A stretch of 22,234 nucleotides of DNA from an uncultured Clostridia bacterium (GTDB lineage Bacteria > Bacillota > Clostridia > Christensenellales > Borkfalkiaceae), in contig CAJGCK010000014.1 of the NCBI GenBank assembly GCA_904501795.1, positions 1 through 22,234 on the forward strand, given 5' to 3'. The notes below the pieces were generated by a model. The model saw only the letters and a program-made list of their open reading frames with translations. It made no database searches and had not been told where the DNA came from. The first letter of the stretch is position 1; every line of letters starts with the position of its first letter. Of the stretch, positions 1-8,100 are shown in pieces. A program made the translations under genes and the position numbers.

Positions 1-156
1 ACAGAAATTAAAGAAGTTGATTTATGGCTTGCCGAAACGATAACTTTAGTCCGTGATAAAGAATGGCAAGACGCCGTTTCTAAAATAGAAGTTCTTATTG
101 AACTGACTGAACAAGTGCCCGAAACTTTTAAGTTTTCTCTTGGCAACCTTTTGTAA
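1..156 (+). CDS. C-terminal end of a DUF4363-like protein (partial)
   Basis: An open frame runs from the first base to a TAA at 154-156 and gives 51 residues. The gene is cut by the window edge. The fragment is amphipathic and helical: W9, W22 and a heptad-like spacing of Leu/Ile/Val. It ends in a short FSLGNLL tail, which resembles the end of the DUF4363 family (small Firmicutes proteins whose C-terminus is helical and closes with an N-[IL]-[LF] type tail). That family call is a memory-based resemblance, not a search. The gene converges with queH. Only 24 bases separate the two stops, and no clear bidirectional terminator is visible between them. Confidence 0.5.
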   Translation, partial: TEIKEVDLWLAETITLVRDKEWQDAVSKIEVLIELTEQVPETFKFSLGNLL

Positions 157-180
157 TAATTTATTTAGCCTATATACCGC

Positions 181-783
181 CTATATCCCACGGTTTGTTT
201 TAGAATAAACACACCCACAGTAGTTTTGCCGATACATTTTGTTTTCGCTTGAAATTTTTACCGAGTTTAGATAGCCGTTATTCTTTTTAAAATCGGTTGG
301 CAAATATTTTACCGAATAATTTTTAGCCACTCTCTCGCCCACGCCGTTTATAAGCGTGGCGTTTTTCTTGGGACTTACCGTTAGCGTAGTCGCAAAAAAT
401 TCGCATCCTAACTTTTCCGCCGTCTCCGCCGTCCTTTTTAGCCGAAGGTCAAAACATTTTTCGCAACGCGCTCCGCCCTCTATCTCGTTTTCTAATCCGT
501 GAACGATTTTTAAAAAGTCGTCGTTCCTATAAGGTTCGATTATCGCTTTAACGCCTATCTTATCACAATACTTTTTTTGTTCGGTTGAACGAAGCAAATA
601 TTCTTCTTCACTGTCTAAGTTGGGGTTATAATAATATACCGTTATATCAAACCCTAGCAAAAGCCTTTCTATGCACCAAGTTGAACAGGGTGCACAACAA
701 CTGTGAAGCAATAGTTTGCTTTTTTTATTTTCTTCTACATTTGTCTTTATAATTTGGTCTAACTCTTTATCGAAATTTATCAC
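181..783 (-). CDS. queH: Epoxyqueuosine reductase QueH
   Basis: QueH (DUF208) carries out the last step of queuosine synthesis in tRNA, reducing epoxyqueuosine to queuosine; it is the non-homologous alternative to cobalamin-dependent QueG. The 200-residue protein has the family's cysteine set: C29-C30 and C33 in an HSCCAPC motif, C107 and C110 (RCEKC), and C189 and C191 (YCGC). These fit the iron-sulfur and metal site of the family. Other typical segments are the YYYNPN motif near residues 50-55 and TTLTVSPKKN in the middle. Translation starts at a GTG (783-781) whose last bases form the stop of the upstream peptidase gene (a GTGA four-base overlap), so the two are translationally coupled. 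No other queuosine gene lies in this window. Length is normal for the family. Confidence 0.93.
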   Translation of the reverse strand: MINFDKELDQIIKTNVEENKKSKLLLHSCCAPCSTWCIERLLLGFDITVYYYNPNLDSEEEYLLRSTEQKKYCDKIGVKAIIEPYRNDDFLKIVHGLENEIEGGARCEKCFDLRLKRTAETAEKLGCEFFATTLTVSPKKNATLINGVGERVAKNYSVKYLPTDFKKNNGYLNSVKISSENKMYRQNYCGCVYSKTNRGI

Positions 784-1481
784 TCTATTTCCACCTTGTT
801 AAACCCGTTTTCATCTCTCGTGCAAACATACGCTTTTCCACCGCTTGAAATTTTCCTTTCAAGTTCGCCGTTTTTAAATACTAGCGCACAGTCGTTCTCT
901 AAAGCATATGCGTAAAGATCCTTTTCCGTTTTGGTAGCGTTTATAAAATCATCTTCACGTTCGTTAAAATGTGGGCACATAGTCCCTTTTATTACGCCTA
1001 AACCCTTTTTTAATACGTATTCTGAACTCTCGCCACGCATCAATAGATAGTCGGTAAACATATTCTCAAACCAACAAATCGCGCCCGCTGAAAGCCCCGC
1101 AATAATTTTGCCTTGGTCATATGCTTGTAAAATAAGTTTTTCAATCCCACTTTCTTTCCATTTTTCAAGCATAAAAACGGTGTCGCCACCGCCAACGTAC
1201 ACTGCGTCCGCTATTTCGAACTTGTGCTTTATGTGTTCAAAATCCATTTCGCCGTGCACCGAAAGGGCAACTTCGGCTTTTATGTCGAACACCGAAGTAT
1301 AAGTCTTTCTAAAACTATTAAAATACGGCATACTATCGTGTGAAGCCGTGCCGACGAAAAGAGCAGTCGCTCGTTTTTCGCCCGCGTGCGCCTTTGCAAG
1401 CGACGCAACGTATCTGTCAATTTCTAGCGTGGTTTTATTTTTGATTTCGCCACCGCCGATAACTACTAAAATTTTGTCCAT
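780..1481 (-). CDS. Peptidase E-like (family S51, class I glutamine amidotransferase-like fold)
   Basis: The 233-residue protein fits family S51, cytoplasmic serine peptidases related to dipeptidase E and cyanophycinase. Visible features are an N-terminal VVIGGGEI strand-turn, YVGGGDTVFMLE near residues 95-105, the nucleophile elbow GLSAGA with S131, and H171 in CPHFNERE, a position usual for the catalytic histidine. It looks closer to the bacillar YgaJ/YquA-type proteins than to E. coli PepE; that is an impression only. The ATG at 1481 has a poor ribosome site (AAGAG-like) and lies 15 bases below a terminator-like hairpin at the end of cpsB. It overlaps queH by four bases, so it probably drives queH translation. 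The true substrate cannot be told from sequence. Confidence 0.85.
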   Translation of the reverse strand: MDKILVVIGGGEIKNKTTLEIDRYVASLAKAHAGEKRATALFVGTASHDSMPYFNSFRKTYTSVFDIKAEVALSVHGEMDFEHIKHKFEIADAVYVGGGDTVFMLEKWKESGIEKLILQAYDQGKIIAGLSAGAICWFENMFTDYLLMRGESSEYVLKKGLGVIKGTMCPHFNEREDDFINATKTEKDLYAYALENDCALVFKNGELERKISSGGKAYVCTRDENGFNKVEIE

Positions 1482-1496
1482 ATTTTTCTCTTTATA

Positions 1497-1523
1497 AAAA
1501 GGTCAGACAACGTCTAACCTTTT
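1497..1523 (-). terminator. Intrinsic terminator overlapping the cpsB stop codon
   Basis: Twelve-base arms at 1497-1508 and 1512-1523 enclose a three-base loop. On the minus strand all positions pair, with one G-T wobble, and the 3' arm runs into CCTTTTTATAAA. The TAG stop of cpsB (1516-1514) sits inside the 5' arm, so a ribosome reaching the cpsB stop would cover part of the hairpin. The next gene starts 15 bases further on, at 1481. Confidence 0.75.
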
Positions 1524-2203
1524 ATTACTTTTTTTGCATTTATGTAGAAAGTTACTTTCGCCGCGTCTTCTCCAAAATGTTTTAGAACGTGTTTATACGC
1601 CTTTTCCATAAGGATAGGCCTAGAATAATGCTCGTCCCCAGCAACGATATCTACTAAACCTTCTTTAAACATAGCGTTTATAAGTTTTTTATACCTGTGC
1701 CTATTTTTGCCCACTATACTCTCAGCGTTAACTTGAATCATTCCGCCTATTTGGCGTATCTCGCAAGCGTCCGCCAAAGTAAAGTGGTCGTATCGCTCGG
1801 GATGAGCTATTATCGGCACTAAATTCATAAGTTTGATTTCGTGCATAACGTTAGAATAGTCGATGCTCTTATGAAAATCAAACTCTATTAAAACGTACCT
1901 ACCGCCATTTATTCCGCCAAATTCCCCCGCTTTATACAAGTCGAAAAAACTGTCGCGATAAGTTATTTCTTGCCCTAAATAAAGGTTTATGTTTAAGTTT
2001 TGTTCTTTTACCAACAAAGAAAATTCGTCGAATTTTTCTTTTAGCTTTTGATAACTTTGTTTAAACGCGCCTCTGTAATGCGGTGTTAATACTAAGTCTG
2101 TTATTCCCTGTTTGGCACATTCATTAAGCATATCAATAGACTGTTCGAGATTTTCGCTTCCGTCGTCTACCCCGTATAATATATGTGAATGTACGTTTAT
2201 CAT
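1514..2203 (-). CDS. cpsB: CpsB/YwqE-type tyrosine-protein phosphatase (PHP family)
   Basis: Members of this family are manganese-dependent phosphotyrosine phosphatases that dephosphorylate CpsD-type kinases and usually control polysaccharide export. The 229-residue protein starts with the metal-binding H5-x-H7 motif followed by YGVDDGS. It then shows LTPHY (H42), GQEITY, PIIAHPERY and a C-terminal VAGDEHYS, at the place where the family usually has an S-D-A-H type motif. Length is slightly below the common 240-255 residues. It lies 21 bases downstream of the kinase gene, so the two form one unit. A weak AGGTT ribosome site precedes the ATG. No polysaccharide synthesis or export genes are nearby, so its physiological substrate other than the kinase is unknown. 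Confidence 0.9.
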   Translation of the reverse strand: MINVHSHILYGVDDGSENLEQSIDMLNECAKQGITDLVLTPHYRGAFKQSYQKLKEKFDEFSLLVKEQNLNINLYLGQEITYRDSFFDLYKAGEFGGINGGRYVLIEFDFHKSIDYSNVMHEIKLMNLVPIIAHPERYDHFTLADACEIRQIGGMIQVNAESIVGKNRHRYKKLINAMFKEGLVDIVAGDEHYSRPILMEKAYKHVLKHFGEDAAKVTFYINAKKVIKG

Positions 2204-2224
2204 ATATTTTTATAACCTATTTTT

Positions 2225-2992
2225 TTATTTGTTTTCGCTTTCTTCTTGTTCAGCTTCTTTTTCCGCTTTTTTTACGTAATAATTGTAATATCCGCTTCCG
2301 TAAGTATTGCCTTCGTAGTATCCACCGTCTTTCTTCTTATCGTATTTACTAAATACCGTACCAAGAATATTTGCATTATTCTTCTTTAATTCGTTAATTG
2401 CTTCAGTTATTTGACGCTTTGTAGTTTCACCAAACGCAACAACGAAAAGAACGCCGTTTGAAACGCTGAGTATATGAATATAATCGGAAACTTGCAAAAT
2501 GGGCGCAGAGTCTATCAATACGAAATCGTATTCTTTTGCAAGACCTTTTACAAAAGTTTTAAATTTTTTGCTAGTCAACACGAGTGACGCGTTGTTAATT
2601 TCGCCACCACGGGTTACTACCGAAACGTTTTTATATTTTGTTTCCTTTACGATATCTTCTTTTTGAACTTCGCCAAGCATGAATTCGGCTATACCAAACT
2701 TGTTGCTAACTTCAAAACGTTTATGAATTTTAGGACGGCGAAAGTCTAAATCCACCACCACTACCTTCTTGTCCGTCAAACCAAGGGCTACCGCTAAGTT
2801 ACACAAAACCGAAGTTTTACCTTCGTGTGGCATTGCCGATTCTATTTGAATAATTTTGTTTTTACCGTCGGCATTTAAAAACATAATGTTGTCTTTAAGA
2901 CGGTTATACTCTTCTATTTGTTTATAATTTTTTTCGTTGGTTATTACAATGCTTTCTTTTTCTGGCCTTGCCTTTTTTTTCTTGAAAAACAT
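2225..2992 (-). CDS. cpsD: CpsD/YwqD-type cytoplasmic tyrosine-protein kinase (BY-kinase)
   Basis: Bacterial BY-kinases autophosphorylate a C-terminal tyrosine cluster and usually work with a membrane activator. The 255-residue protein has Walker A at residues 51-61 (ESAMPHEGKTS, K59), Walker A' at 77-87 (VVVVDLDFRRP) and Walker B at 157-164 (FVLIDSAP, D161). The tail has seven tyrosines between residues 225 and 239, then an acidic/lysine end. A basic N-terminus (FFKKKKARP) precedes the domain. The ATG has an AAGGAGGG ribosome site at good spacing. A promoter lies at 3037-3065, so this is the first gene of the kinase-phosphatase unit. The CpsC/Wzc-like membrane partner normally needed for activation is not in the window. 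Confidence 0.93.
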   Translation of the reverse strand: MFFKKKKARPEKESIVITNEKNYKQIEEYNRLKDNIMFLNADGKNKIIQIESAMPHEGKTSVLCNLAVALGLTDKKVVVVDLDFRRPKIHKRFEVSNKFGIAEFMLGEVQKEDIVKETKYKNVSVVTRGGEINNASLVLTSKKFKTFVKGLAKEYDFVLIDSAPILQVSDYIHILSVSNGVLFVVAFGETTKRQITEAINELKKNNANILGTVFSKYDKKKDGGYYEGNTYGSGYYNYYVKKAEKEAEQEESENK

Positions 2993-3036
2993 TAGTAAGC
3001 CCTCCTTCGCAAAAACTTTTAACTTTTTATTTTATT

Positions 3037-3065
3037 ATTTTAACACAATTATTCAAATAAATCAA
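3037..3065 (-). promoter_or_regulatory. Predicted sigma-A promoter of cpsD-cpsB
   Basis: Read on the minus strand, a -35 TTGATT (3065-3060) and a -10 TAAAAT (3042-3037) are separated by exactly 17 bases. They lie about 45 bases upstream of the kinase ATG and just below the ferritin-gene terminator, which supports an independent transcription unit. Confidence 0.65.
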
Positions 3066-3098
3066 TGCTTTATCGTTTTTTTAATCTATTAAATATAA

Positions 3099-3124
3099 AA
3101 ATCCGCTTTTATTTAAGCGGATTT
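3099..3124 (-). terminator. Terminator of the ferritin-like gene
   Basis: A perfect 10-bp stem (AAATCCGCTT / AAGCGGATTT) with a six-base loop lies directly after the TAA at 3129-3127. It is followed on the minus strand by a T/A-rich run. Confidence 0.8.
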
Positions 3125-3126
3125 CG

Positions 3127-3648
3127 TTATAAAAACGGTGTTTGGTTTATTTTTTTAAGTTGTTCTTTAAGCGCCAACACGTGCAGTTCTTCATCAAGAC
3201 GAATTCTTGAAATTATTGCGGAAACTTTTTCGTTGGTTAATTTCTTTATCATCTTTGAATACTCTTCTACCGCGTACATCTCGCCCGAAATATCGTCTAG
3301 CAACATTTTTTGTGGCGTTTTACTGTAAGAGATTTCGCTTGTGGAAAAATACTCCAAAGACAGCAAGTTCTTGACCGCGTAAACGGGGTCGCAACCTAAT
3401 CTTAAAAGAGTTTTGCCAAGCAGTTCTAAATGATTCATTTCGCATATTGATATGCTTTCTAAAATTTCCGCCGTCTCGTAAAAACCTTCCCTAGAAAAAA
3501 AGAAATTGTGATAAACGTATTGAAGTATTGCGCCTAATTCGCTATGTAAACTCGCATAAGCCGGCATTATTATTCGCGCCGAATTATAGTCTTCTATTAT
3601 ACCGTCCAATTTTGGATAAGGCAAATCTACCGCCAGTGGTTTTGGCAT
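3127..3648 (-). CDS. Ferritin-like di-iron protein
   Basis: The 173-residue protein has a complete set of candidate di-iron ligands for a four-helix ferritin-like fold: E37, E70 and H73 (E-M-N-H), E123, and E153 and H156 (E-E-L-H). This spacing matches the rubrerythrin/bacterioferritin-like clan, in the type found in Clostridia as a short stand-alone domain. There is no C-terminal rubredoxin domain (no C-x2-C pairs). It may handle iron or reactive oxygen, or resemble CotJC/manganese-catalase-like proteins; sequence alone does not decide. A strong GGGGGAAG ribosome site precedes the ATG. The gene has its own terminator at 3099-3124. It follows the terminator at 3738-3758, so it is probably monocistronic. 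I found no convincing promoter in 3661-3735. Confidence 0.85.
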   Translation of the reverse strand: MPKPLAVDLPYPKLDGIIEDYNSARIIMPAYASLHSELGAILQYVYHNFFFSREGFYETAEILESISICEMNHLELLGKTLLRLGCDPVYAVKNLLSLEYFSTSEISYSKTPQKMLLDDISGEMYAVEEYSKMIKKLTNEKVSAIISRIRLDEELHVLALKEQLKKINQTPFL

Positions 3649-3737
3649 TTTTCTTCCCCCTTTTTTGTTCTACTTTATTAATATGAGAAGATAAAACGCA
3701 ATTGTGAAAACCTTTTTGCCTAATTTAAAAATTAAAA

Positions 3738-3758
3738 TCCGCGCTAATTTAGCGCGGA
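3738..3758 (-). terminator. Terminator of the InlB-repeat lipoprotein gene
   Basis: A perfect 9-bp GC-rich stem (TCCGCGCTA / TAGCGCGGA) with a three-base loop is followed on the minus strand by TTTTAATTTTT. It lies five bases after the stop of the lipoprotein gene. Confidence 0.88.
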
Positions 3759-3763
3759 AATTC

Positions 3764-4405
3764 TTATACCCCTAACCAAACGTTTTTTAGTTTTGCGGTT
3801 ATCGTTATATTTTTTTCAAACCCAAATTTCTTAGGCGAGAACAAAGTGTCTTTCGACAAAATTTCTTCGTTGCCTTCTTCGTCTATAATAACCCAAGCGC
3901 TAAACCCGTATTTACCGTCGGTAGAAAGATTTTCGTCAAGTGGACTTAAAAAATCACTTAACTTCTTGCCGAATAGAACTTCTATCGGATTAGTATAAGG
4001 GTTCTGAATACTTACCACGTGACCTTTGTCGTTATAGGTGGTTACTACCGTTATATAATATCTATCGGTCGCAACTTCGCCTTTAACGTAGTTCGCTTTT
4101 AGAGTTATATTTTTATTGAAATTATATATGCTTTTTCGCGTTATTATTTGAAGTCTATCAACTTCTTCGTCATAATACGTCCAGCACGCAAAATTATAAC
4201 CGTCTAAAACAGGAACGGGTAGTTCCCCTATCTCTGCGTAAAATTCAACCGACTTTTCGTCTACTGAAACAGACCCTTCGCCTGCGTCTAAATATATCGT
4301 GTGGTAAACGGGCGGTTGAGCATTTGAACACGCTACTAACGAAAACATCGCAAACACGACGAGTAAAAAACTAATTAACTTCGTTTTTAATTTCATAAAT
4401 ATCAT
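3764..4405 (-). CDS. Lipoprotein with InlB B-repeat-like domains
   Basis: The 213-residue protein has a basic, hydrophobic signal peptide ending in a lipobox, LVAC, with C26 as the acylated cysteine. The mature part starts with an InlB B-repeat/Flg_new-like unit (about residues 33-108: a YLDAG start, a middle LDGYNFACW, and an end NITLKANY). A more diverged second unit follows (about 115-208: FSAWVI in the middle, NITITAKL at the end). Such beta-grasp-like repeats occur in surface proteins and are not enzymes; a role in the envelope or adhesion is an inference. The first ATG (4405) sits 15 bases below a strong promoter -10 region but has only a weak A/G-rich ribosome site. The ATG at residue 4 is an alternative. 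Confidence 0.82.
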   Translation of the reverse strand: MIFMKLKTKLISFLLVVFAMFSLVACSNAQPPVYHTIYLDAGEGSVSVDEKSVEFYAEIGELPVPVLDGYNFACWTYYDEEVDRLQIITRKSIYNFNKNITLKANYVKGEVATDRYYITVVTTYNDKGHVVSIQNPYTNPIEVLFGKKLSDFLSPLDENLSTDGKYGFSAWVIIDEEGNEEILSKDTLFSPKKFGFEKNITITAKLKNVWLGV

Positions 4406-4427
4406 ACGTATCTTTTTTACTGTATTT

Positions 4428-4456
4428 ATTGTAATCTATATTATAATTTTTGTCAA
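4428..4456 (-). promoter_or_regulatory. Predicted strong sigma-A promoter of the InlB-repeat lipoprotein
   Basis: On the minus strand, a consensus -35 TTGACA (4456-4451) and a -10 TACAAT (4433-4428) are separated by 17 bases. The expected start is near 4421, about 15 bases above the ATG. Confidence 0.82.
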
Positions 4457-4482
4457 GTTGAAAAAAACGCGATATTTTTACG

Positions 4483-5109
4483 CTAAACGTTATGCTTTGC
4501 CATTATTTTTAAAAGCATACCCAGTCCGTCGTTGATATCTAACTTGTTTTCGCCGTTTAATCCCCCTCTCTCACAAAGTAAAATCTTATCGTATAAGTCG
4601 TTAACCGTTTTTTTGTCGCACGGGCTTAGGGGCAAAACCGATAGTCTTTTTATAACGTTTTTTACGTGAGAAAAATTAAGGTCGGTTTTATCCACTTCGT
4701 TTTGCTTAGGAAGAGCGCGAATTATAGAAAGGGGCTTTTCCGTTTGCGCCCTACAAACAGTTTCAACAAAACCTTTTTTTGAATTTTCTACTCCGATTTT
4801 CGTTTTGCTTTTTAAGCAAAAGGGAACGAAAGATAAAAAGCATACGGCAAGCTCTAGTAAACAATAAAATACAATGCTAAAATCAGTTTTGCCGATTATT
4901 GCGTGACTTACTACCACAAAAAGAAAAAATCCGCAAACGCAAAAATTTGCCGTTAAATATCTTGCGGTTTTATTTTTCTTTTCGGCAAAGCGACTCAAAA
5001 CGCAAAGAATTATTGTCGATAGTATTTGCAAAAGAGCCACTACGAAAAACACGGCTAGCGTTGGCAAGGCGGTTATTAAACTTTCTAGTTGACTAAAAAA
5101 GGTTTCCAT
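4483..5109 (-). CDS. Membrane protein of unknown function
   Basis: I do not recognise this 208-residue protein. Three hydrophobic segments are visible at about residues 16-40, 54-73 and 78-99, separated by short basic turns (AEKKNKTAR and KSKTK). They are followed by a soluble C-terminal half of about 105 residues rich in Lys, Asn and Leu that looks helical, with CDKKTVNDLYDKILLCERGG in its centre. The basic loops suggest the C-terminal half is cytoplasmic. The gene is 65 bases downstream of addA on the same strand with no clear terminator between, so it may be read from the same transcript. A weak AAGGT ribosome site precedes the ATG. Nothing visible links it to DNA repair. Confidence 0.65.
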   Translation of the reverse strand: METFFSQLESLITALPTLAVFFVVALLQILSTIILCVLSRFAEKKNKTARYLTANFCVCGFFLFVVVSHAIIGKTDFSIVFYCLLELAVCFLSFVPFCLKSKTKIGVENSKKGFVETVCRAQTEKPLSIIRALPKQNEVDKTDLNFSHVKNVIKRLSVLPLSPCDKKTVNDLYDKILLCERGGLNGENKLDINDGLGMLLKIMAKHNV

Positions 5110-5174
5110 ACTATTTGTATTTTACCTTTTTTTACGGCGTATATAGTGAAAAAAGTTGTTGTTTTTTAGGCTTT

Positions 5175-8100
5175 CTAGTCGATTTTTAACAGTTCGCCAC
5201 TGAGTAAATTTACTAAATATTTATTTGTCACTTTCTTTTTCAATCCTTTTTCTACCGCGTAAGAATATAACTCTATCTGCTTTTTGTAACTTTCAATTAG
5301 TGATTTGGCGCTTTTAGAAGAATATTTGTAGTCGATTATCTCGGCTTCATCACCATTTATAACGAGAAGGTCTATCGTGCCTTGCACGAGCACGGGCGAA
5401 TTAGAGTCCGTTTCAAATAATAAGTTCGCAGGGACGTTAGATAAAAAACTTTTTTCTCTAAACATTTTCCCGCCACTAAGTATCACGTTCGAAACTTTTT
5501 CTTTCGTTTTGCAAATTCTATCTAAATTAAGACCTTTTGCTTTTTCAGTATAACCAAAATCTTTTATGATTTTTTCGGCTTGAACGATAAAATTCTCTGT
5601 GCTATCAAAATCGGCAAGCTCCATAATTTTATGAGCGACGTTGCCGAGTTCGATACTAGTCTTGTTCTCGGTAGAAAACAACTCTTCTACCTTATAATAC
5701 TCTTCTTTACTGCGTTTATTTGCTTCGGTTACCGAACTTTTAATAGGCAAAGTCGTATCGCTTAAATTTGGATAAACGAAAGCAAAATCTTTTTGCATTT
5801 TATTTAGCGCGCTCTCGTCCGCCTTGCCTATAAGCACTTGTCTAACCTGATTGTTTTTATCAGCGCTTTCTTCAAAAAACGAAAAGTGTTCGCTAAAAGG
5901 CAAGCTTAAGGGCAAATAGTGGCAAAGTTTACTTGCATCACTAAAAATCTTGCTGCGCTCTTCTTTATCAATAGCACAAGTTAAGTGAAGTGAATATTTT
6001 GCACGGGTTAGCGCAACGTAGAATAGACGCATTTCTTCTTTTATTCTATTCTCACGCAGTTTTTGTTTTATTAAGCCACGAACGGGTGTTTCGGCAAACG
6101 TTTTATCTAAGTCGTTATATCTTTTAACCGCGTAACCGAAACTCCTCTCTCTCATAACTTCTTCGCGCTCGTCTATAGCGTTGATTTTCCTTTCAAGCCC
6201 GCACACTATTACCACGGGGAACTCTAACCCTTTAGAAGCGTGAATAGTCATAACCCTAACGTTGTCTTCGCTAGCGTTTTCTTTAAGAGTTATGCTATCG
6301 GGGTCGGTTGCGATTTTATCTAAAAACGCTTTGACCGAAAGATTTTTTTCTCCCGAAACGGACGCGTTTATGAACGCGTGAATGCGTTTGACCTTCTCTT
6401 CGCCCGAACGGGTGGCGTAATAATAACTTTCTAAATTTTTGTCTTTAATTATTTTTGTTAAAATATAATACGCGCTATTAAAATCCGCTAAAAATCTAAC
6501 GTCTTTATAGTACTCGTCAAACGCCGTTAGTTTTTCTTTAAGAGTGCCGTCGCCCTTTTGCAAATAGTATTCGTATGCGGTATGAAAAGTGTGGCGCTTA
6601 CTCTCTAACGGATATGCCGAACGGTAATGGTTTACTATTGCTAGTAACTCGGTGTTCGTAACGTTACCTATAGGGCTTTTGAGTGCGGAAACAAGCGGTA
6701 CGTCATCCGAAAAACAGTTGATAAGTTTTAGGATAGAAATAAGCACTTCTACTTCGTGATAATTGCACACGTTGTCCGAAGACTCGCTTATAACGGGTAC
6801 GTTCAATTTAGTTAGGCCCTTTACCAAACGGTTAACGTAGGCGTTATCTTTATTTCGCGTTAATATAACGATATCGCCATAGTTAACCTTTTTCTCTTTG
6901 CCTTCTTTGACGTCGAAATAGGTTTTATTTAGTTCATCTTCAATTATGTTTGCAATAAGCGTTGAGGTTGGAAAAACGTTTGAATCTTCTTGCGCGTCGT
7001 CTATATGCTCTAACGGATTATATATACGGGGCGTTTCTTTTATGCGCGTGATTTTCCTACTATCTCTTAAAAAATGTAGTTGCGCCCTGCCCAACGCAGT
7101 TTCAGGAAATAATCCGCCGTATTTTAGGCGTGAAGTAGCCCTATAATCTATATCACAACTCTCTTTCGTCATGCAATAATCGAAAACTTGGTTTACCATT
7201 TCAACAACGGCCTTTGACGAACGGAAATTATGGTTGAGTAGAACTGTTTCGTTTGGGACTTTTTGCATACGGTCAAACTTTTCCATAAAAAATTCCGCTC
7301 TACAACCACGAAAACCGTAGATACTCTGTTTAGCGTCGCCCACCATAAACACGTTATCATTAGCAACCAATTGTATAATGCTTTCTTGCACGGCGTTAAC
7401 GTCTTGATATTCGTCCACGAAAACGTGGGTGTATTTTTCTTTTACCGCTTGCAACACCTCGGGCGAAGAAAGTATTTTTAACGCGTATTTTTCTAAGTCG
7501 TTAAAGTCAAGTACGTTCTCTTCACCTTTTAACGTTGAGTACTCTTGACTAAACTCTTTAACAAGTTGGTTTAGCGAACGGGTGTGGTCTGCAATTTCGC
7601 TGGAGACAAGAAGGTCTTGCTCGTAAGTCGTTAAATAGGGTACAAAATCTCCTATTAAATTTTTCCACTCGTGAAAGGCAAGCTGGCATTTCTCTTTGTC
7701 TAATTTAAGCTCTTCTTTTAACCTTCCAAAAAGCAGTCTTCTTCCGTAAGGAAAAAATTCTTTTATCGCGTAAATATTATCGGCGTTTATAACCTTTTCT
7801 ATATCGCTAATAATTTGGGTAACGCTATCGTGAGCGGTAACTGCTCCGTTTTTTAAAAATAAGCTTGCGCTTTCATAAAAAACCCTTAAAATACTTAGCG
7901 CGCGATTGTAAAATTTGTCTTTTAGACCTTCTAGCACACTTGTAAAGCCTGTCGGCGTGTAATATTGTTCTATCTTTTCTAAAAAGGCTTGCGGGTCTTT
8001 TTCGGCTTGCGCGTATTCGTATAGCGACGTTATTAGTTCTTTTAATTGTTTGTCGCTACGCTTTTTAGAGTGGCGGTTAACTATTGAAGAAAAACCCGCA

